DNA from: a bacterium
GTDB lineage: Bacteria > DRYD01
Assembly: GCA_030549815.1 (NCBI GenBank)
Contig: JAUQQQ010000001.1
Span: forward strand, 18,524-82,523
Reading direction: 5' to 3'
Length of the DNA: 64,000 nt
Below, one piece after another: positions 31,108 to 41,805 of the stretch. Position 1 is the stretch's first letter; each line of letters opens with the position of its first letter. Under the pieces are notes generated by a model. The model did no database searches. It was not told the DNA's origin and saw nothing but the letters and a program-made list of their open reading frames with translations. Both the position numbers and the translations under genes were made by a program.

Positions 31108-32532
31108 TTATCCTTTAACTACTCCTATAGGTCTAAGTTTTGCAACAATAGAAGATATTCCTGTTTTTTCAACGATATCGACAATTATAGAAGCATCCTT
31201 ATAAGCCTCAGGAGCTTCTTCAACAACAGTTGCCTTACTTGAAGCCCTTACGTCAATCCCTTGTTCTTTTAACCTTTTTAACAATTGATTATAATCTATT
31301 TCTCTTTTTGCTTGGTTTCTACTCTTTACTCTACCTGCTCCATGACAAGTATGAGAACATGTTAATTCATAGGCTTTTTCAGTACCAATTAAAACAAAAG
31401 AATACCTTCCCATATCTCCTGGTATAAAAATAGGTTGTCCTATAGGTTTATAAATATCAGGTAAATTAGGAGAATTAGGAGGTAAAGCTCTTGTTGCTCC
31501 CTTCCTATGCATCACCAATTTCTTACCCTTGTACTCCTCAATCGTAGCCATATTGTGACTAATATCATATATTAAATCAACTATTACTGATTTACCAAAA
31601 ACTTCCCTGAAAGCCTTTCTAATTTTATAGGTTATAATCTGTCTATTAAGATGAGCAAAATTAGCTGCAGTGTTCATTGCAGTTATGTATCTTTGTCCTT
31701 CATTACTTATAGCAGGCACGCAAGCCAATTGCTTATCTGTAACCTTGATACCATATTTATCCATACTTTTCAACATCAGATTTATGTAATCTGTGGCTAT
31801 TTGATGTCCAAAACCTCTGGATCCACAGTGAATCATTAAAACAATCTGACTTTCTTTTAATCCCATAATTTGAGCAGCTTTTGAGTTGTATATTTTTTCA
31901 ACCACTTGAAGTTCAAGGAAATGATTCCCAGATCCTAAAGTTCCCAATTGTGTTCTTCCTCTTTCAATTGCCTCAGAGCTTACATTATCAACATCTATAA
32001 AATTTTTCACCCCTTTATCTTCAACGAGCTCTATTTCATCTTTAGTTGCCATATCATTTTCAACAGCCCATTTTAAACCTTTCTCTAAAACCTTTTTAAA
32101 CTCATTTTTAGAAAATCTTATATCACTTTCAGAAGATACCCCAGAAGGTACATACTCAAATAACTTATCCAACAACTTCTCTTTTAGAGCATTTTTTAAC
32201 TCATTAAAAAATAAATTAGTTCTCAACAATCTGACTCCACAATTTATATCAAACCCTATTCCCCCTGGCGAAATAACTCCGCCATTATTATAATCTGTGC
32301 AAGCGACAGCACCAATCGGAAACCCATATCCCCAATGAACATCAGGCATAACAAAAACTTTTTCAACACCTTGCAAATTAGTCACATTAACTATCTGCTC
32401 AAAAGATTGATCACTTAAAACACTTTCTATAATTTCATCGTTTGCAAAAACAAGTGCAGGAACCAAAGATACCCCTTCTCTATAAACTTTATAAATGAAG
32501 CTGTCTATTTTTTCTATTTCCTTTACTTTCAT
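31108..32532 (-). CDS. rtcB: RNA-splicing ligase RtcB
   Basis: MPDVHWGYGFPIGAVA, GGIGFDINCGVRL, LGTLGSGNHFLELQ, HCGSRGFGHQ, MHRKGATRALPP, SHTCHGAGR. Confidence 0.96.
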   Translation of the reverse strand: MKVKEIEKIDSFIYKVYREGVSLVPALVFANDEIIESVLSDQSFEQIVNVTNLQGVEKVFVMPDVHWGYGFPIGAVACTDYNNGGVISPGGIGFDINCGVRLLRTNLFFNELKNALKEKLLDKLFEYVPSGVSSESDIRFSKNEFKKVLEKGLKWAVENDMATKDEIELVEDKGVKNFIDVDNVSSEAIERGRTQLGTLGSGNHFLELQVVEKIYNSKAAQIMGLKESQIVLMIHCGSRGFGHQIATDYINLMLKSMDKYGIKVTDKQLACVPAISNEGQRYITAMNTAANFAHLNRQIITYKIRKAFREVFGKSVIVDLIYDISHNMATIEEYKGKKLVMHRKGATRALPPNSPNLPDIYKPIGQPIFIPGDMGRYSFVLIGTEKAYELTCSHTCHGAGRVKSRNQAKREIDYNQLLKRLKEQGIDVRASSKATVVEEAPEAYKDASIIVDIVEKTGISSIVAKLRPIGVVKG

Positions 32533-32602
32533 TTTATACTTAAGCTATAGCTTACTTAACTAAGTATTTTACTCAATTACCTCCTAATACATTAATTTTT
32601 TA

Positions 32603-33586
32603 TCAATACATTTGTTCCTTTCCAGAAAATTTTCCTCTAAATACAAAATAACTATAATAGGTATACAATAATACAATAGGAACACCAACAGCTAAAATAA
32701 CAATCATAGCAGTTTGAGTTACAGGAGAAGAAGAATGATTAATTATGTTTATTCCATTTCCATCCAAACCTCTAACAATAAAAGGATATTGTATCAACCC
32801 TACCAAAGCCCAACTTAATAATAAATTCAACGTTGACAACCAAAAATGATAAGCTTTTATGAACATAGCAATACTAACAACAACGATTAAAGAAGCAACA
32901 ACCCAGTAGAAAATAGATAAATCTTTAAACATATGATGTGTCCAAAATACAAATACTACGAAAAGAATTAAGAAAATAGAGTTAGAAAGTTTCATTATGT
33001 TAATCGCTCTGTTATTTATCTCTTCTCCTTCAACCTTTATCAATACATAACCCATAGCATGAGTTATAATTAAAGACATTCCAAGTAATCCAACTAACAG
33101 TGCATATGGTCTAAGTAGAGTGAAAAAATCACCAGTATACCACATTTCCTCATTTAATGGTATTCCCATAATAACATTTCCCAAAGCAACCCCAAACAAT
33201 AAAGAAGGTATTAGATTTCCTATAAAATAGGCATTATTCCAAAAATTCCTTCTCTCCTTATCTTTTAAGTAAAGTTCAATAGAAGCTACAGAAATTATTA
33301 TAGAAACAAGAACGACAAAAAGTGCTAAGAAAAAACCACCAAATATGGTAGCATAAGATTGTGGGAAAGCACCCCACATAATAACTGCAGCTGCAATTAA
33401 CCAAACACCAGCTCCGTCCCAAAATGGAGCAACAGAATTAAGTACTGCCTTCTTTTCTTCCTCACTTTTCGCTAGGAAGGGAAAAACAGCACCAGTTCCC
33501 AAAATCGGACCATATAAGAAAACATACATAAAGAAAGCTACACCTAAAACTATATAAAGCACATGTTGAGTAAATAATCCTTCCAT
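32603..33586 (-). CDS. cydB: Cytochrome bd oxidase subunit II
   Basis: YGPILGTGAVFPFLAKSEEEKKAVLNSVAPFWDGAGVWLIAA; adjacent to cydA. Confidence 0.92.
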   Translation of the reverse strand: MEGLFTQHVLYIVLGVAFFMYVFLYGPILGTGAVFPFLAKSEEEKKAVLNSVAPFWDGAGVWLIAAAVIMWGAFPQSYATIFGGFFLALFVVLVSIIISVASIELYLKDKERRNFWNNAYFIGNLIPSLLFGVALGNVIMGIPLNEEMWYTGDFFTLLRPYALLVGLLGMSLIITHAMGYVLIKVEGEEINNRAINIMKLSNSIFLILFVVFVFWTHHMFKDLSIFYWVVASLIVVVSIAMFIKAYHFWLSTLNLLLSWALVGLIQYPFIVRGLDGNGINIINHSSSPVTQTAMIVILAVGVPIVLLYTYYSYFVFRGKFSGKEQMY

Positions 33587-33590
33587 AAAA

Positions 33591-35006
33591 CTACACCTCC
33601 CCTGCAGGTTGAGCTACTACAGAAGATTCACTATCCTCAGCTTTAAAATCTTTTATTATCTTCATTATTAAGTAATAAGCAACATATGCTAAGAATAAAT
33701 ACAATACTAATAAAACTACGATTGTAAGCAAAACATTGAAAGCATTCAAATTAGGAGCCAAAGCATCCTTTGTTTTCAATACTCCGTATATCACGTAAGG
33801 TTGCCTACCTATTTCTGCAGTATACCATCCCGCAGTATTAGCAACCAAAGGTAACCACCAAGAATGCATAACAGCTTTTAAGAATTTTTGGTTATCATAC
33901 TGCTTTTTCCATATTAAGTATAGCCCTATTAAACCAAGTAATGCAAAGAATGATCCCAAGAATATCATTATTCTAAATGTATAGTAAGTAATAGCAACTG
34001 GTGGATGCTCTTTAACAACGGTTCCATCAGGAAGAGTTTTAACAAATTCTTTTATCCCCTTCATTTCTATATTCAAATCTAAGTGAGGAGGGAAAAATTC
34101 TATGCCGTAAAGGATAGCATTTAAAAAGGGAATATCTATTTCTATGACATTTCTCTGATTTTTTTCGTCAACGATAGCAATAACAGACATTGGGATATTA
34201 GGTCCCCTTTTTGTATCCCACATTGCCTCAAAAGCAGCAATTTTAGCAGGTTGATACCTAAAAGCAACCATTGCTTGTAAGTGACCTGTAAAGAACTGTG
34301 CAAACGCAGAAAAAGCAAAAACTATAAATGAAATCCTTAGAAGTGTTGAAGTAAACTCACCATTATTTTTCTTAGTAAAAACATAATAAGCTCCGATTGC
34401 AGAAGTTAGCAAAGAAGCAGTTATCCAACAAGCTATAGTGGTATGTAACATTCTAACTATAGTAGAAGGATTAAAAACTGCCTTAAACCAATCAACGATT
34501 ATAACTTTGTCAATTTCGCCAGTAGCAGTCCTTATTATTTCATATCCAGCAGGTGTTTGCATCCAACTATTTGTAGCCAAAATAAAGAAAGCTGAAAGGT
34601 GAGTTCCTAAAAATACCATCAAAGAAGAAAACCAATACATAAATTTAGGTATCCTGTTTTGTCCAAAAAGTAATAGACCAATAAAAACTCCTTCTAAGAA
34701 AAATGCAAAAACACCTTCTGCTGTCATCGTTATACCAATCAAATCAGCTGCTATTTTTGAAAATTTTGACCAATACATACCAAAAGAAAAAGATAAGGTA
34801 AAACCTGCAACAACACCAATAACAAATATTACAGCTAAAATTTTAACAAGCAACTTTGATATCTCGTTATAAACCTCCTTCCCCTTTATTAGATATAATG
34901 TTTGAAAAAGTAAAATCAGAAACGAAAGACCGATTGTAATAGGTGGGAATATAAAGTGAAAGGTAGTAGCTAATGCGAAATGTATCCGTGCTAACAATAA
35001 TTCCAT
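33591..35006 (-). CDS. cydA: Cytochrome bd oxidase subunit I
   Basis: RIHFALATTFHFIFPPITIGLS, FFLEGVFIGLLLFGQNRIP, GWYTAEIGRQPYVIYGVLKTKDA. Confidence 0.96.
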   Translation of the reverse strand: MELLLARIHFALATTFHFIFPPITIGLSFLILLFQTLYLIKGKEVYNEISKLLVKILAVIFVIGVVAGFTLSFSFGMYWSKFSKIAADLIGITMTAEGVFAFFLEGVFIGLLLFGQNRIPKFMYWFSSLMVFLGTHLSAFFILATNSWMQTPAGYEIIRTATGEIDKVIIVDWFKAVFNPSTIVRMLHTTIACWITASLLTSAIGAYYVFTKKNNGEFTSTLLRISFIVFAFSAFAQFFTGHLQAMVAFRYQPAKIAAFEAMWDTKRGPNIPMSVIAIVDEKNQRNVIEIDIPFLNAILYGIEFFPPHLDLNIEMKGIKEFVKTLPDGTVVKEHPPVAITYYTFRIMIFLGSFFALLGLIGLYLIWKKQYDNQKFLKAVMHSWWLPLVANTAGWYTAEIGRQPYVIYGVLKTKDALAPNLNAFNVLLTIVVLLVLYLFLAYVAYYLIMKIIKDFKAEDSESSVVAQPAGEV

Positions 35007-35150
35007 ACTTATCCTCCCCCTTTCCTATTATACTATTCAACACAAAATCTAATCATCCCTTGCCAAAATAAACCAAAAAAGGAAACTCTATTTCAATATT
35101 GAACAATCTTAATAGAAATGATTTTTTAAAAAATCAATGAAAATTCCAAA

Positions 35151-35858
35151 ATGTCTATAAATGAAAAAATAAAGAAACTAAGAAACGATTACTTAATAAA
35201 AATAACACTAACATCATTAATAATATCTTTTGTACCATCATGTTCATTGTTTATGCTTCTCTTGATAACTTTATTTTCAAATACAACAAACATAACCATC
35301 ATGTTTATCTTTTGCTTACTTTTATTATTTTCAATCATATTCTTTTTCTTATCATCCGCACTTCTATTAGGAATCTTCATGAATTCAAAATACAATACTT
35401 CAGTAAGAGCCTTAATTATCCAAGAAATCCTAAATAACCTGAATATGCAAAATATTATATACCTACAAAATTTTACCAATTCAGCTTTAGCACATAATTT
35501 TCCCGTAGCCAATATTTTTAAACCCAAAGAAACCCTATCCACTATTTTGCATTTTGGTATAAGACACTCATTTAATACATACTTCGAATTTGTAAAAAAT
35601 AATCTAAAAATAATAGGAACAGAAATAGTATATTACATATCATCAAGAAGCACTCTCAGAAAAGATATTCAAGGAGGGATACTCCTAAAAATTTATCCAC
35701 CTCAAAACATAAACTTACCCACAGAATTCGTTTATAACGACGGACAATCACTATATTTTTATTTCCCTTACAAAGAAAAATGGAATTTCTCCCTAATATC
35801 AGAACCTAATTATCAACCACTCCTACAAGAAATAAATTATATAATTTTATCAATATGA
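35151..35858 (+). CDS. Hypothetical membrane protein (possibly DUF3137-like)
   Basis: Two N-terminal TM segments and soluble C-terminal domain; first gene of the efflux locus. Confidence 0.5.
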   Translation: MSINEKIKKLRNDYLIKITLTSLIISFVPSCSLFMLLLITLFSNTTNITIMFIFCLLLLFSIIFFFLSSALLLGIFMNSKYNTSVRALIIQEILNNLNMQNIIYLQNFTNSALAHNFPVANIFKPKETLSTILHFGIRHSFNTYFEFVKNNLKIIGTEIVYYISSRSTLRKDIQGGILLKIYPPQNINLPTEFVYNDGQSLYFYFPYKEKWNFSLISEPNYQPLLQEINYIILSI

Positions 35859-36181
35859 AAAAATTAAAATCAACGATAAAGATAATTCTGTTAATCATTC
35901 TTTTCTTAATATACCATTTTTCCTTTAATCTTATTTATTGTCAATGTCAGAGTGAAATGAATAAATCTTGCTGTTGTAATTCCTGTAAATGCCCTAAATT
36001 AAATCCACAACAAGATAAAGACAACGAAGTTATCAATACAGAAATATCAATCTTTCTTCCCTTAAAATATGCCAAAATAAATGATTTAACAAAAGAAATA
36101 AAAACTATTTTCCTACATTTTCCTCTAAAGCTTTTCTTCCTCATAATCGACTGGATACTAACCGTTAAGATAATTTGTTAA
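35855..36181 (+). CDS. Small Cys-rich, membrane-anchored protein in metal-efflux locus
   Basis: N-terminal hydrophobic segment then CQCQSEMNKSCCCNSCKCPKL; 4-bp overlap with upstream gene. Confidence 0.6.
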   Translation: MKKLKSTIKIILLIILFLIYHFSFNLIYCQCQSEMNKSCCCNSCKCPKLNPQQDKDNEVINTEISIFLPLKYAKINDLTKEIKTIFLHFPLKLFFLIIDWILTVKIIC

Positions 36182-36271
36182 TATCTTCTTTTCCAAAAAA
36201 AATCTAAAAATTCAACTCTTTTTTATTTAAATCCGACTTTACCCAAATTGAATATTCTTAGGAGGGAAAAA

Positions 36272-37483
36272 ATGATCAGGAAAATTGCAATTATCATTCT
36301 AATCATACTTATAGCAACATTTGCTGCACAAAAAGATGATAGTTTCAATGAATTCCAAAATGAAATAAACAAGCTCATTAATTTAGCAACAATATACAAC
36401 CCCGAAATATTAAAATATGACCAAATGCTCAAAGAAAACTATTATCTATCTCAAAGCATCATTTACGAAAAAGAAAAAATGATCTCCATAGGCACCTCAA
36501 TAGATACAAATAACTTTTTACCCAATAAAAAAGAACCTATGTCAGGTCTATCAATAATGTATTCCTTAAAAAAACCAAATAATTTACAAGAATCCTTTAG
36601 AACAGAAATAATCAACCAAAAAATAATAGAAACTCAGAAACTACAAACCTTAAACAATATCGCTAAATCCATTAAAACAAACTTACTAAACATAATAACC
36701 AACAAACAACTAATAAAAAAATTAGAAGAAATTGAAAGATTATACAAAGAAATCTTAGAATTAGCAAAAAACGATTACAAATACTCCAAATCAAAACTAT
36801 CACAAATATATTCCATAATTTCAGAAATCTACAATATACAAACCGAAAAAGTAAAGCTAAACCAAGAAATAATAAATAACAAAATAGAAATCTATAATTT
36901 AATCGGAATACCAACACAAATTGAAATTAACACAGAAAATTTAGAAATTAACCAAAAATATAGAACAGAAAATATTCAACAACCCAGAACTCAAAATTAA
37001 AAATCTACAAATTGAAAAAACCAAATTAGAAATAGAAAAAGAAAAAAAGAAATCCGAAAACCAATTTTCCATTGAATACATGCTCAGACCACAACTACCA
37101 TCCATGATTTACCTACGCTATTCCTTAATTCTACCCAACAAAAATCAACAACAACTATTAATTAACTCAATAAACTGGAAACTCGAAAATTTAAAAACAG
37201 AATACCAACAAAACTACAAAGAACTTTATTACCAACACTTACAAATTCTTAAATAGAATACACCAAAATAGAACTAAATATAACTCAAGAAAATATAAAA
37301 AACGTATTAAAACAAATAGAACAGCTAAAAGTAGAATACCAATATAACAAAACAGAATTAAATGAAATAATTGAAGCAATAAAAGATCTTAAAAATCTTC
37401 AAATAAATGAGTTAAAATATTACCAAAGTATAAACTTAAAACTAATAGAACTAAAATACCTAAACGGCCAAATATTTGAATAA
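36272..37483 (+). pseudogene. TolC/CusC-like outer membrane efflux protein, interrupted by two compensating frameshifts
   Basis: ORF 36248..37000 continues in +1 frame (KIFNNPELKIKNLQIEKTKLEIEKEKKKSENQFSIEYMLRPQLPSMIYLRYS...YYQHLQILK) and then back in the original frame (YTKIELNITQENIKNVLKQIEQLKVEYQYN...LKYLNGQIFE*). Confidence 0.75.
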
Positions 37484-37498
37484 AGGGGTGATTAAACA

Positions 37499-38692
37499 AT
37501 GATAAAAATTATACTCATTCTTTTGTTGTCAATCACTTTCATCTTCAATTCTTGCAACATAAAAGAAAAACAAACGACAAAAGAAACAGAAAAAACAGGA
37601 ATTCACCATCAAGAGCATGTTATCTATACCTGCCCTATGCACCCACAAATAAAACAAGACAAACCAGGTGATTGCCCCATCTGTGGTATGAAACTTGTCC
37701 CTCAATCCAACACACAAACAACTAACTCAAATATAAACTACATTGAACATGAACACAAACATGGTTTAACAGATACACAAACAAAAACTTCTTCAATAAA
37801 CATAATTGAAGCATCAATAGGAATACCCGAATATATAGTAGATTACAAAATAGTAAAAAACACCTTCCAAACGATAGCATACACTGAAATAAATCAATCA
37901 TTTCTTTACAATCTAACTTTTTTTAATTCCACTTTTATTATAGAAGATACCTTCAATACATTCGAAGGGCAATTTATAAAGAAAAATCAACCGCTATTAA
38001 AAGTAAAGAGCTTTGAAATAGAACAAACCAAAAGAGAATTAATGTTATCCCCAAAATTTTCTGAAATTATAAAACAAAAATTAAATTTTTTAAGGAGTTA
38101 TTCCTTTGGAGTTTTGACATCAGATAATGTAGTTAGAGCACCCTTTGATTGTGTAATAGTAAAGAAATATTTCAACAACGGTTCAACTGTAGAACCTAAC
38201 CAACCTATTTACACATTTTCAAAAGATATTTGGATAGTAGCAGAAGTCCCCATTTCCTACTACAATCAAATTTATCCACAAAGAAAAGTAAAGATAAAAT
38301 TTAATAACGAAGAATATTTTTCATTTATAGAAACAATATTATTTGAAAGCAACAAAGATTCAAGAGTCCTAAGAGTAAAGATTAACTATCCCAAAGAACT
38401 TAATCTAAAATCTATAAACATACCTGTTGAAGTAAAGTTTGAAGACAGTGAAGAAATCCTTGCTGTACCTTATGAAAGCGTCCTGAATTACGGAAATAAA
38501 AAAATTGTCTTTAAAAAAATAGGAGAAAACAAATATAAACCCGTAAGGATAGAAGTTGGAAGAATTTTCTGGGATGAAGACCAAGGTTACTATGAAGTTA
38601 AAAACGGTATAAACAAAGGCGAAATAATAGCAAAAGACGGATACTTCCTTTTAGATAGCGAAACCAGAATAAAAGGATTGGAGGGAAATTAA
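37499..38692 (+). CDS. cusB: CusB-like membrane-fusion protein with heavy-metal-binding domain
   Basis: YTCPMHPQIKQDKPGDCPICGMKLVP; lipoprotein-like N-terminus; SWDED...ISKGEIIAKDGYFLLDSE-type C-terminus (EVKNGINKGEIIAKDGYFLLDSETRIKG). Confidence 0.88.
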   Translation: MIKIILILLLSITFIFNSCNIKEKQTTKETEKTGIHHQEHVIYTCPMHPQIKQDKPGDCPICGMKLVPQSNTQTTNSNINYIEHEHKHGLTDTQTKTSSINIIEASIGIPEYIVDYKIVKNTFQTIAYTEINQSFLYNLTFFNSTFIIEDTFNTFEGQFIKKNQPLLKVKSFEIEQTKRELMLSPKFSEIIKQKLNFLRSYSFGVLTSDNVVRAPFDCVIVKKYFNNGSTVEPNQPIYTFSKDIWIVAEVPISYYNQIYPQRKVKIKFNNEEYFSFIETILFESNKDSRVLRVKINYPKELNLKSINIPVEVKFEDSEEILAVPYESVLNYGNKKIVFKKIGENKYKPVRIEVGRIFWDEDQGYYEVKNGINKGEIIAKDGYFLLDSETRIKGLEGN

Positions 38693-38694
38693 AT

Positions 38695-41600
38695 ATGGTC
38701 AAATTTCTTACAAAATTCTCAAGCCTTATCATATTCATGAGCTTAATCTTAATAATTTACATAAATCACTACATATTCGTATCTAAAAAAATCAAAATAG
38801 ATGTTATTCCTGATTTATCTGATAAACAAATCATTATATACTGCAAGTTTGAAGGGCAATCACCAAAGGTTATCCAAGACCAACTAACCTACCCACTAAG
38901 CACAGCTTTATTAGGATTACCCGGTGTAAAGTATGTAAGAACTTACACAATGGCAAACTATTCTCTTATTTATGTTATCTTAAAGGAAAATACTGACTTA
39001 TATTGGGCAAGGAGCAGAGTTTTAGAAAAAATTCCGCAAGTAGAACTGCCAGAAGAAGCAAAAGTAGAATTAGGTCCAGATGCAACAGGAGTTGGTTGGG
39101 CATTCCAATACGTCCTAACATCAAATGAACTAAATTTAGCAGAATTAAGAGATCTAAATGATTTCTACATCAAATACAGATTATTAAGCGTTGATGGAGT
39201 TTCCGAAGTAGCGTCCATCGGAGGATTTCAAAAAGAATACAGGATAACAATCGACCCCCTGGAATTGGCTAAATACAAAATTGAACCCTTGCAAATAGCT
39301 GAAATCATAAAAAACAATAACATAGAAGGAAGCGGAAAATATATAGATATATCCTCTTTAACTACTATAATCCAAACAAAAGGATATTTCAAATCCCTAA
39401 AAGATATCGCCTTAATACCAATAAATGAGAATCTAAAACTGAAAGATATCGCATCCATAAATATAGTGCCATCCTTAAGAATGGGAACCACAGATTACAA
39501 TGGACAAGGAAATACAGTCGGAGGAATAGTAATAATCCGACAAAACGCAGATACGTACCAAACTATACAAAAAATAAAACAAGAAATCCAAAGGTTTAAT
39601 CTTCCCAAATCAGTAAATCTCATTCCCGTATACGACCGATCCTTCATAATAGAAGAATCAATAAAAGGATTAATAAAGGATATATCCAAAGAATTGCTTA
39701 TCACCATCATTGTAGTTATCGTTTTCATTCTCGATTTCAAACTATCAATAATAATCTGCTATCTTATAATTTTGGGGGTACTATTAACGATTTTTGTTTT
39801 TAACTCAATCGGTATAACTTCAAACATAATGTCTTTGGGAGGATTAATTTTGTCAGTAGGAGCAATGATAGATGCAGGAATAGTTATAAACGAAAATTAT
39901 CACCGAAAATTAGAAGGATACCAAAAAATTATGAATTCAAACCTCAAAATATATTCAAATTTTCTAACCAATAGATTTATCGATTTACAAAAGATAAAAA
40001 AAATATTCTTAGAGAATACTTTAAGAGAGGTTGGATTTCCGATATTTGTTGCTTTATTAATCGTTGCATTATCTTTTGTTCCGTTTCTCTATTTGAGTGG
40101 ACAAGTTGGAAAACTATTTTATCCATTGGTCATAACTAAAACGATTGCAATGCTAATAGGGTCTATTCTTTCGATACTGTTAGTTATTCCCTTCCTCCAT
40201 CTTTTTGGCATATGGAAAGTAATACCAGAATTGAAAAACCCTATAAATTACCTTTTAGAAAAGACATATAGCATTATTTTTTATCCGTTGATAATTTTTA
40301 GATTTTTGTTAATTATCTTACCAATTATAGGAGGTTATTATTTTTTTAATTTATTGTTTTCTTTAAAAACTGAGTTTTTACCTTACTTAAGGGAGTTTTC
40401 ATTAATGTATATGCCAACAACTATAACAGGAATAACAATAGATGAAGCACAAAGGTTATTAACATACCAAGATAAAGTAATAATGACAGTTCCAGAGGTT
40501 TATAGTGTTTTTGGTAAAGCAGGTAGAGCAGATACAGCAACCGACCCTGCACCATTATCTATGATAGAAACCATCATAACCCTTAAACCATTACATATGT
40601 GGAGAAAAAACCTAACCTATGAAAAACTAATAGAAGAATTAGATAAAAAATTACAAATACCAGGTGTTGTAAACGGATGGACCCAACCAATAAAAGGTAG
40701 AATTGACATGATAACAACAGGAATACGAACACCATTGGGAATAAAAATCATGGGAACAGATTTAAACACGATATATAAAGAATCATTAAAGATCGAGGAA
40801 AAATTGAAAAATTCAAACATTTTTAACACAGTCTTCGCCGAAAGAACCAATATCCAACCATACATAACCATAGAATACGATAGAAATCAACTTCAATTAA
40901 GAAACCTTAACATTTCAGATGTTCAACAATACATTGATTACTTGTTTAACAACAAACCAATCTCTACTTTCATAGATAATGTAAAAAGATACCCTATAAG
41001 TTTGGGAGTATATAACTCAAGAAAATACAACATAGAATCTTTTCCGATCTATGTGAAAAATCAATTTTTCAAACTTTCAGATGTAGCAAGAATAAAATAC
41101 GAGTATTCATTTTCTGAAATAAAAACAGAAAACGGCCTATTCGTAAATTATATATACCTTGTTCCCAAAGCTAATCAAGATATTAACAACATTTTGAAAG
41201 AAACCGATAACATAATAAAAACTAATTTACCAAGCGGCATATCTTATGAATACAGTGGAGAATTCAAATATTGGCAAGAAACGATAAATAACCTTTCTAT
41301 TATAGTTCCACTTGTCTTATTCATCATCGTTTCACTTCTCTTCATTATTTTTGGCAATTTCAAAGATGTTTTTATAGTTCTTTATTTACTACCTTGTGCA
41401 ATGTTAGGTAGTGTATTATTTTTACATTTTTTCAAAGAAAGTTTATCGGTTGCATCGATAGCTGGAATAATTTCGACGATGGGTATAGCCGTAGAAATGT
41501 TAGTTATAATGATGGTTTATATAAAAAATTCTCTAAATACAACAAAAGATTTATATACTGACATATTTAATGGAGCAGTAAAGAGAGTAAGACCAAAAGT

Positions 41601-41805
41601 AATGACAGCCGTAACAATATTTATATCTTTAATACCGATTGTTTATAGCACAGAAATAGGAAGCGAAATATTGACAGCAATCGTTATTCCTATGATAGGA
41701 GGGACGATAACTTCATTCCTGACAGCCTTAATTATCATCCCACCTTTTTACTATTTCCTACTCACAGTTTTTAGTAAAAAACGGAAGAAAATCACGGGTA
41801 TTTAG
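38695..41805 (+). CDS. cusA: CusA/CzcA-type heavy-metal RND efflux pump
   Basis: VIPDLSDKQIIIYCKFEGQSPKVIQDQLTYPLSTALLGLPG, TDLYWARSRVLE, LGPDATGVGWAFQY, RVRPKVMTAVTIFISLIPI. Confidence 0.94.
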   Translation: MVKFLTKFSSLIIFMSLILIIYINHYIFVSKKIKIDVIPDLSDKQIIIYCKFEGQSPKVIQDQLTYPLSTALLGLPGVKYVRTYTMANYSLIYVILKENTDLYWARSRVLEKIPQVELPEEAKVELGPDATGVGWAFQYVLTSNELNLAELRDLNDFYIKYRLLSVDGVSEVASIGGFQKEYRITIDPLELAKYKIEPLQIAEIIKNNNIEGSGKYIDISSLTTIIQTKGYFKSLKDIALIPINENLKLKDIASINIVPSLRMGTTDYNGQGNTVGGIVIIRQNADTYQTIQKIKQEIQRFNLPKSVNLIPVYDRSFIIEESIKGLIKDISKELLITIIVVIVFILDFKLSIIICYLIILGVLLTIFVFNSIGITSNIMSLGGLILSVGAMIDAGIVINENYHRKLEGYQKIMNSNLKIYSNFLTNRFIDLQKIKKIFLENTLREVGFPIFVALLIVALSFVPFLYLSGQVGKLFYPLVITKTIAMLIGSILSILLVIPFLHLFGIWKVIPELKNPINYLLEKTYSIIFYPLIIFRFLLIILPIIGGYYFFNLLFSLKTEFLPYLREFSLMYMPTTITGITIDEAQRLLTYQDKVIMTVPEVYSVFGKAGRADTATDPAPLSMIETIITLKPLHMWRKNLTYEKLIEELDKKLQIPGVVNGWTQPIKGRIDMITTGIRTPLGIKIMGTDLNTIYKESLKIEEKLKNSNIFNTVFAERTNIQPYITIEYDRNQLQLRNLNISDVQQYIDYLFNNKPISTFIDNVKRYPISLGVYNSRKYNIESFPIYVKNQFFKLSDVARIKYEYSFSEIKTENGLFVNYIYLVPKANQDINNILKETDNIIKTNLPSGISYEYSGEFKYWQETINNLSIIVPLVLFIIVSLLFIIFGNFKDVFIVLYLLPCAMLGSVLFLHFFKESLSVASIAGIISTMGIAVEMLVIMMVYIKNSLNTTKDLYTDIFNGAVKRVRPKVMTAVTIFISLIPIVYSTEIGSEILTAIVIPMIGGTITSFLTALIIIPPFYYFLLTVFSKKRKKITGI

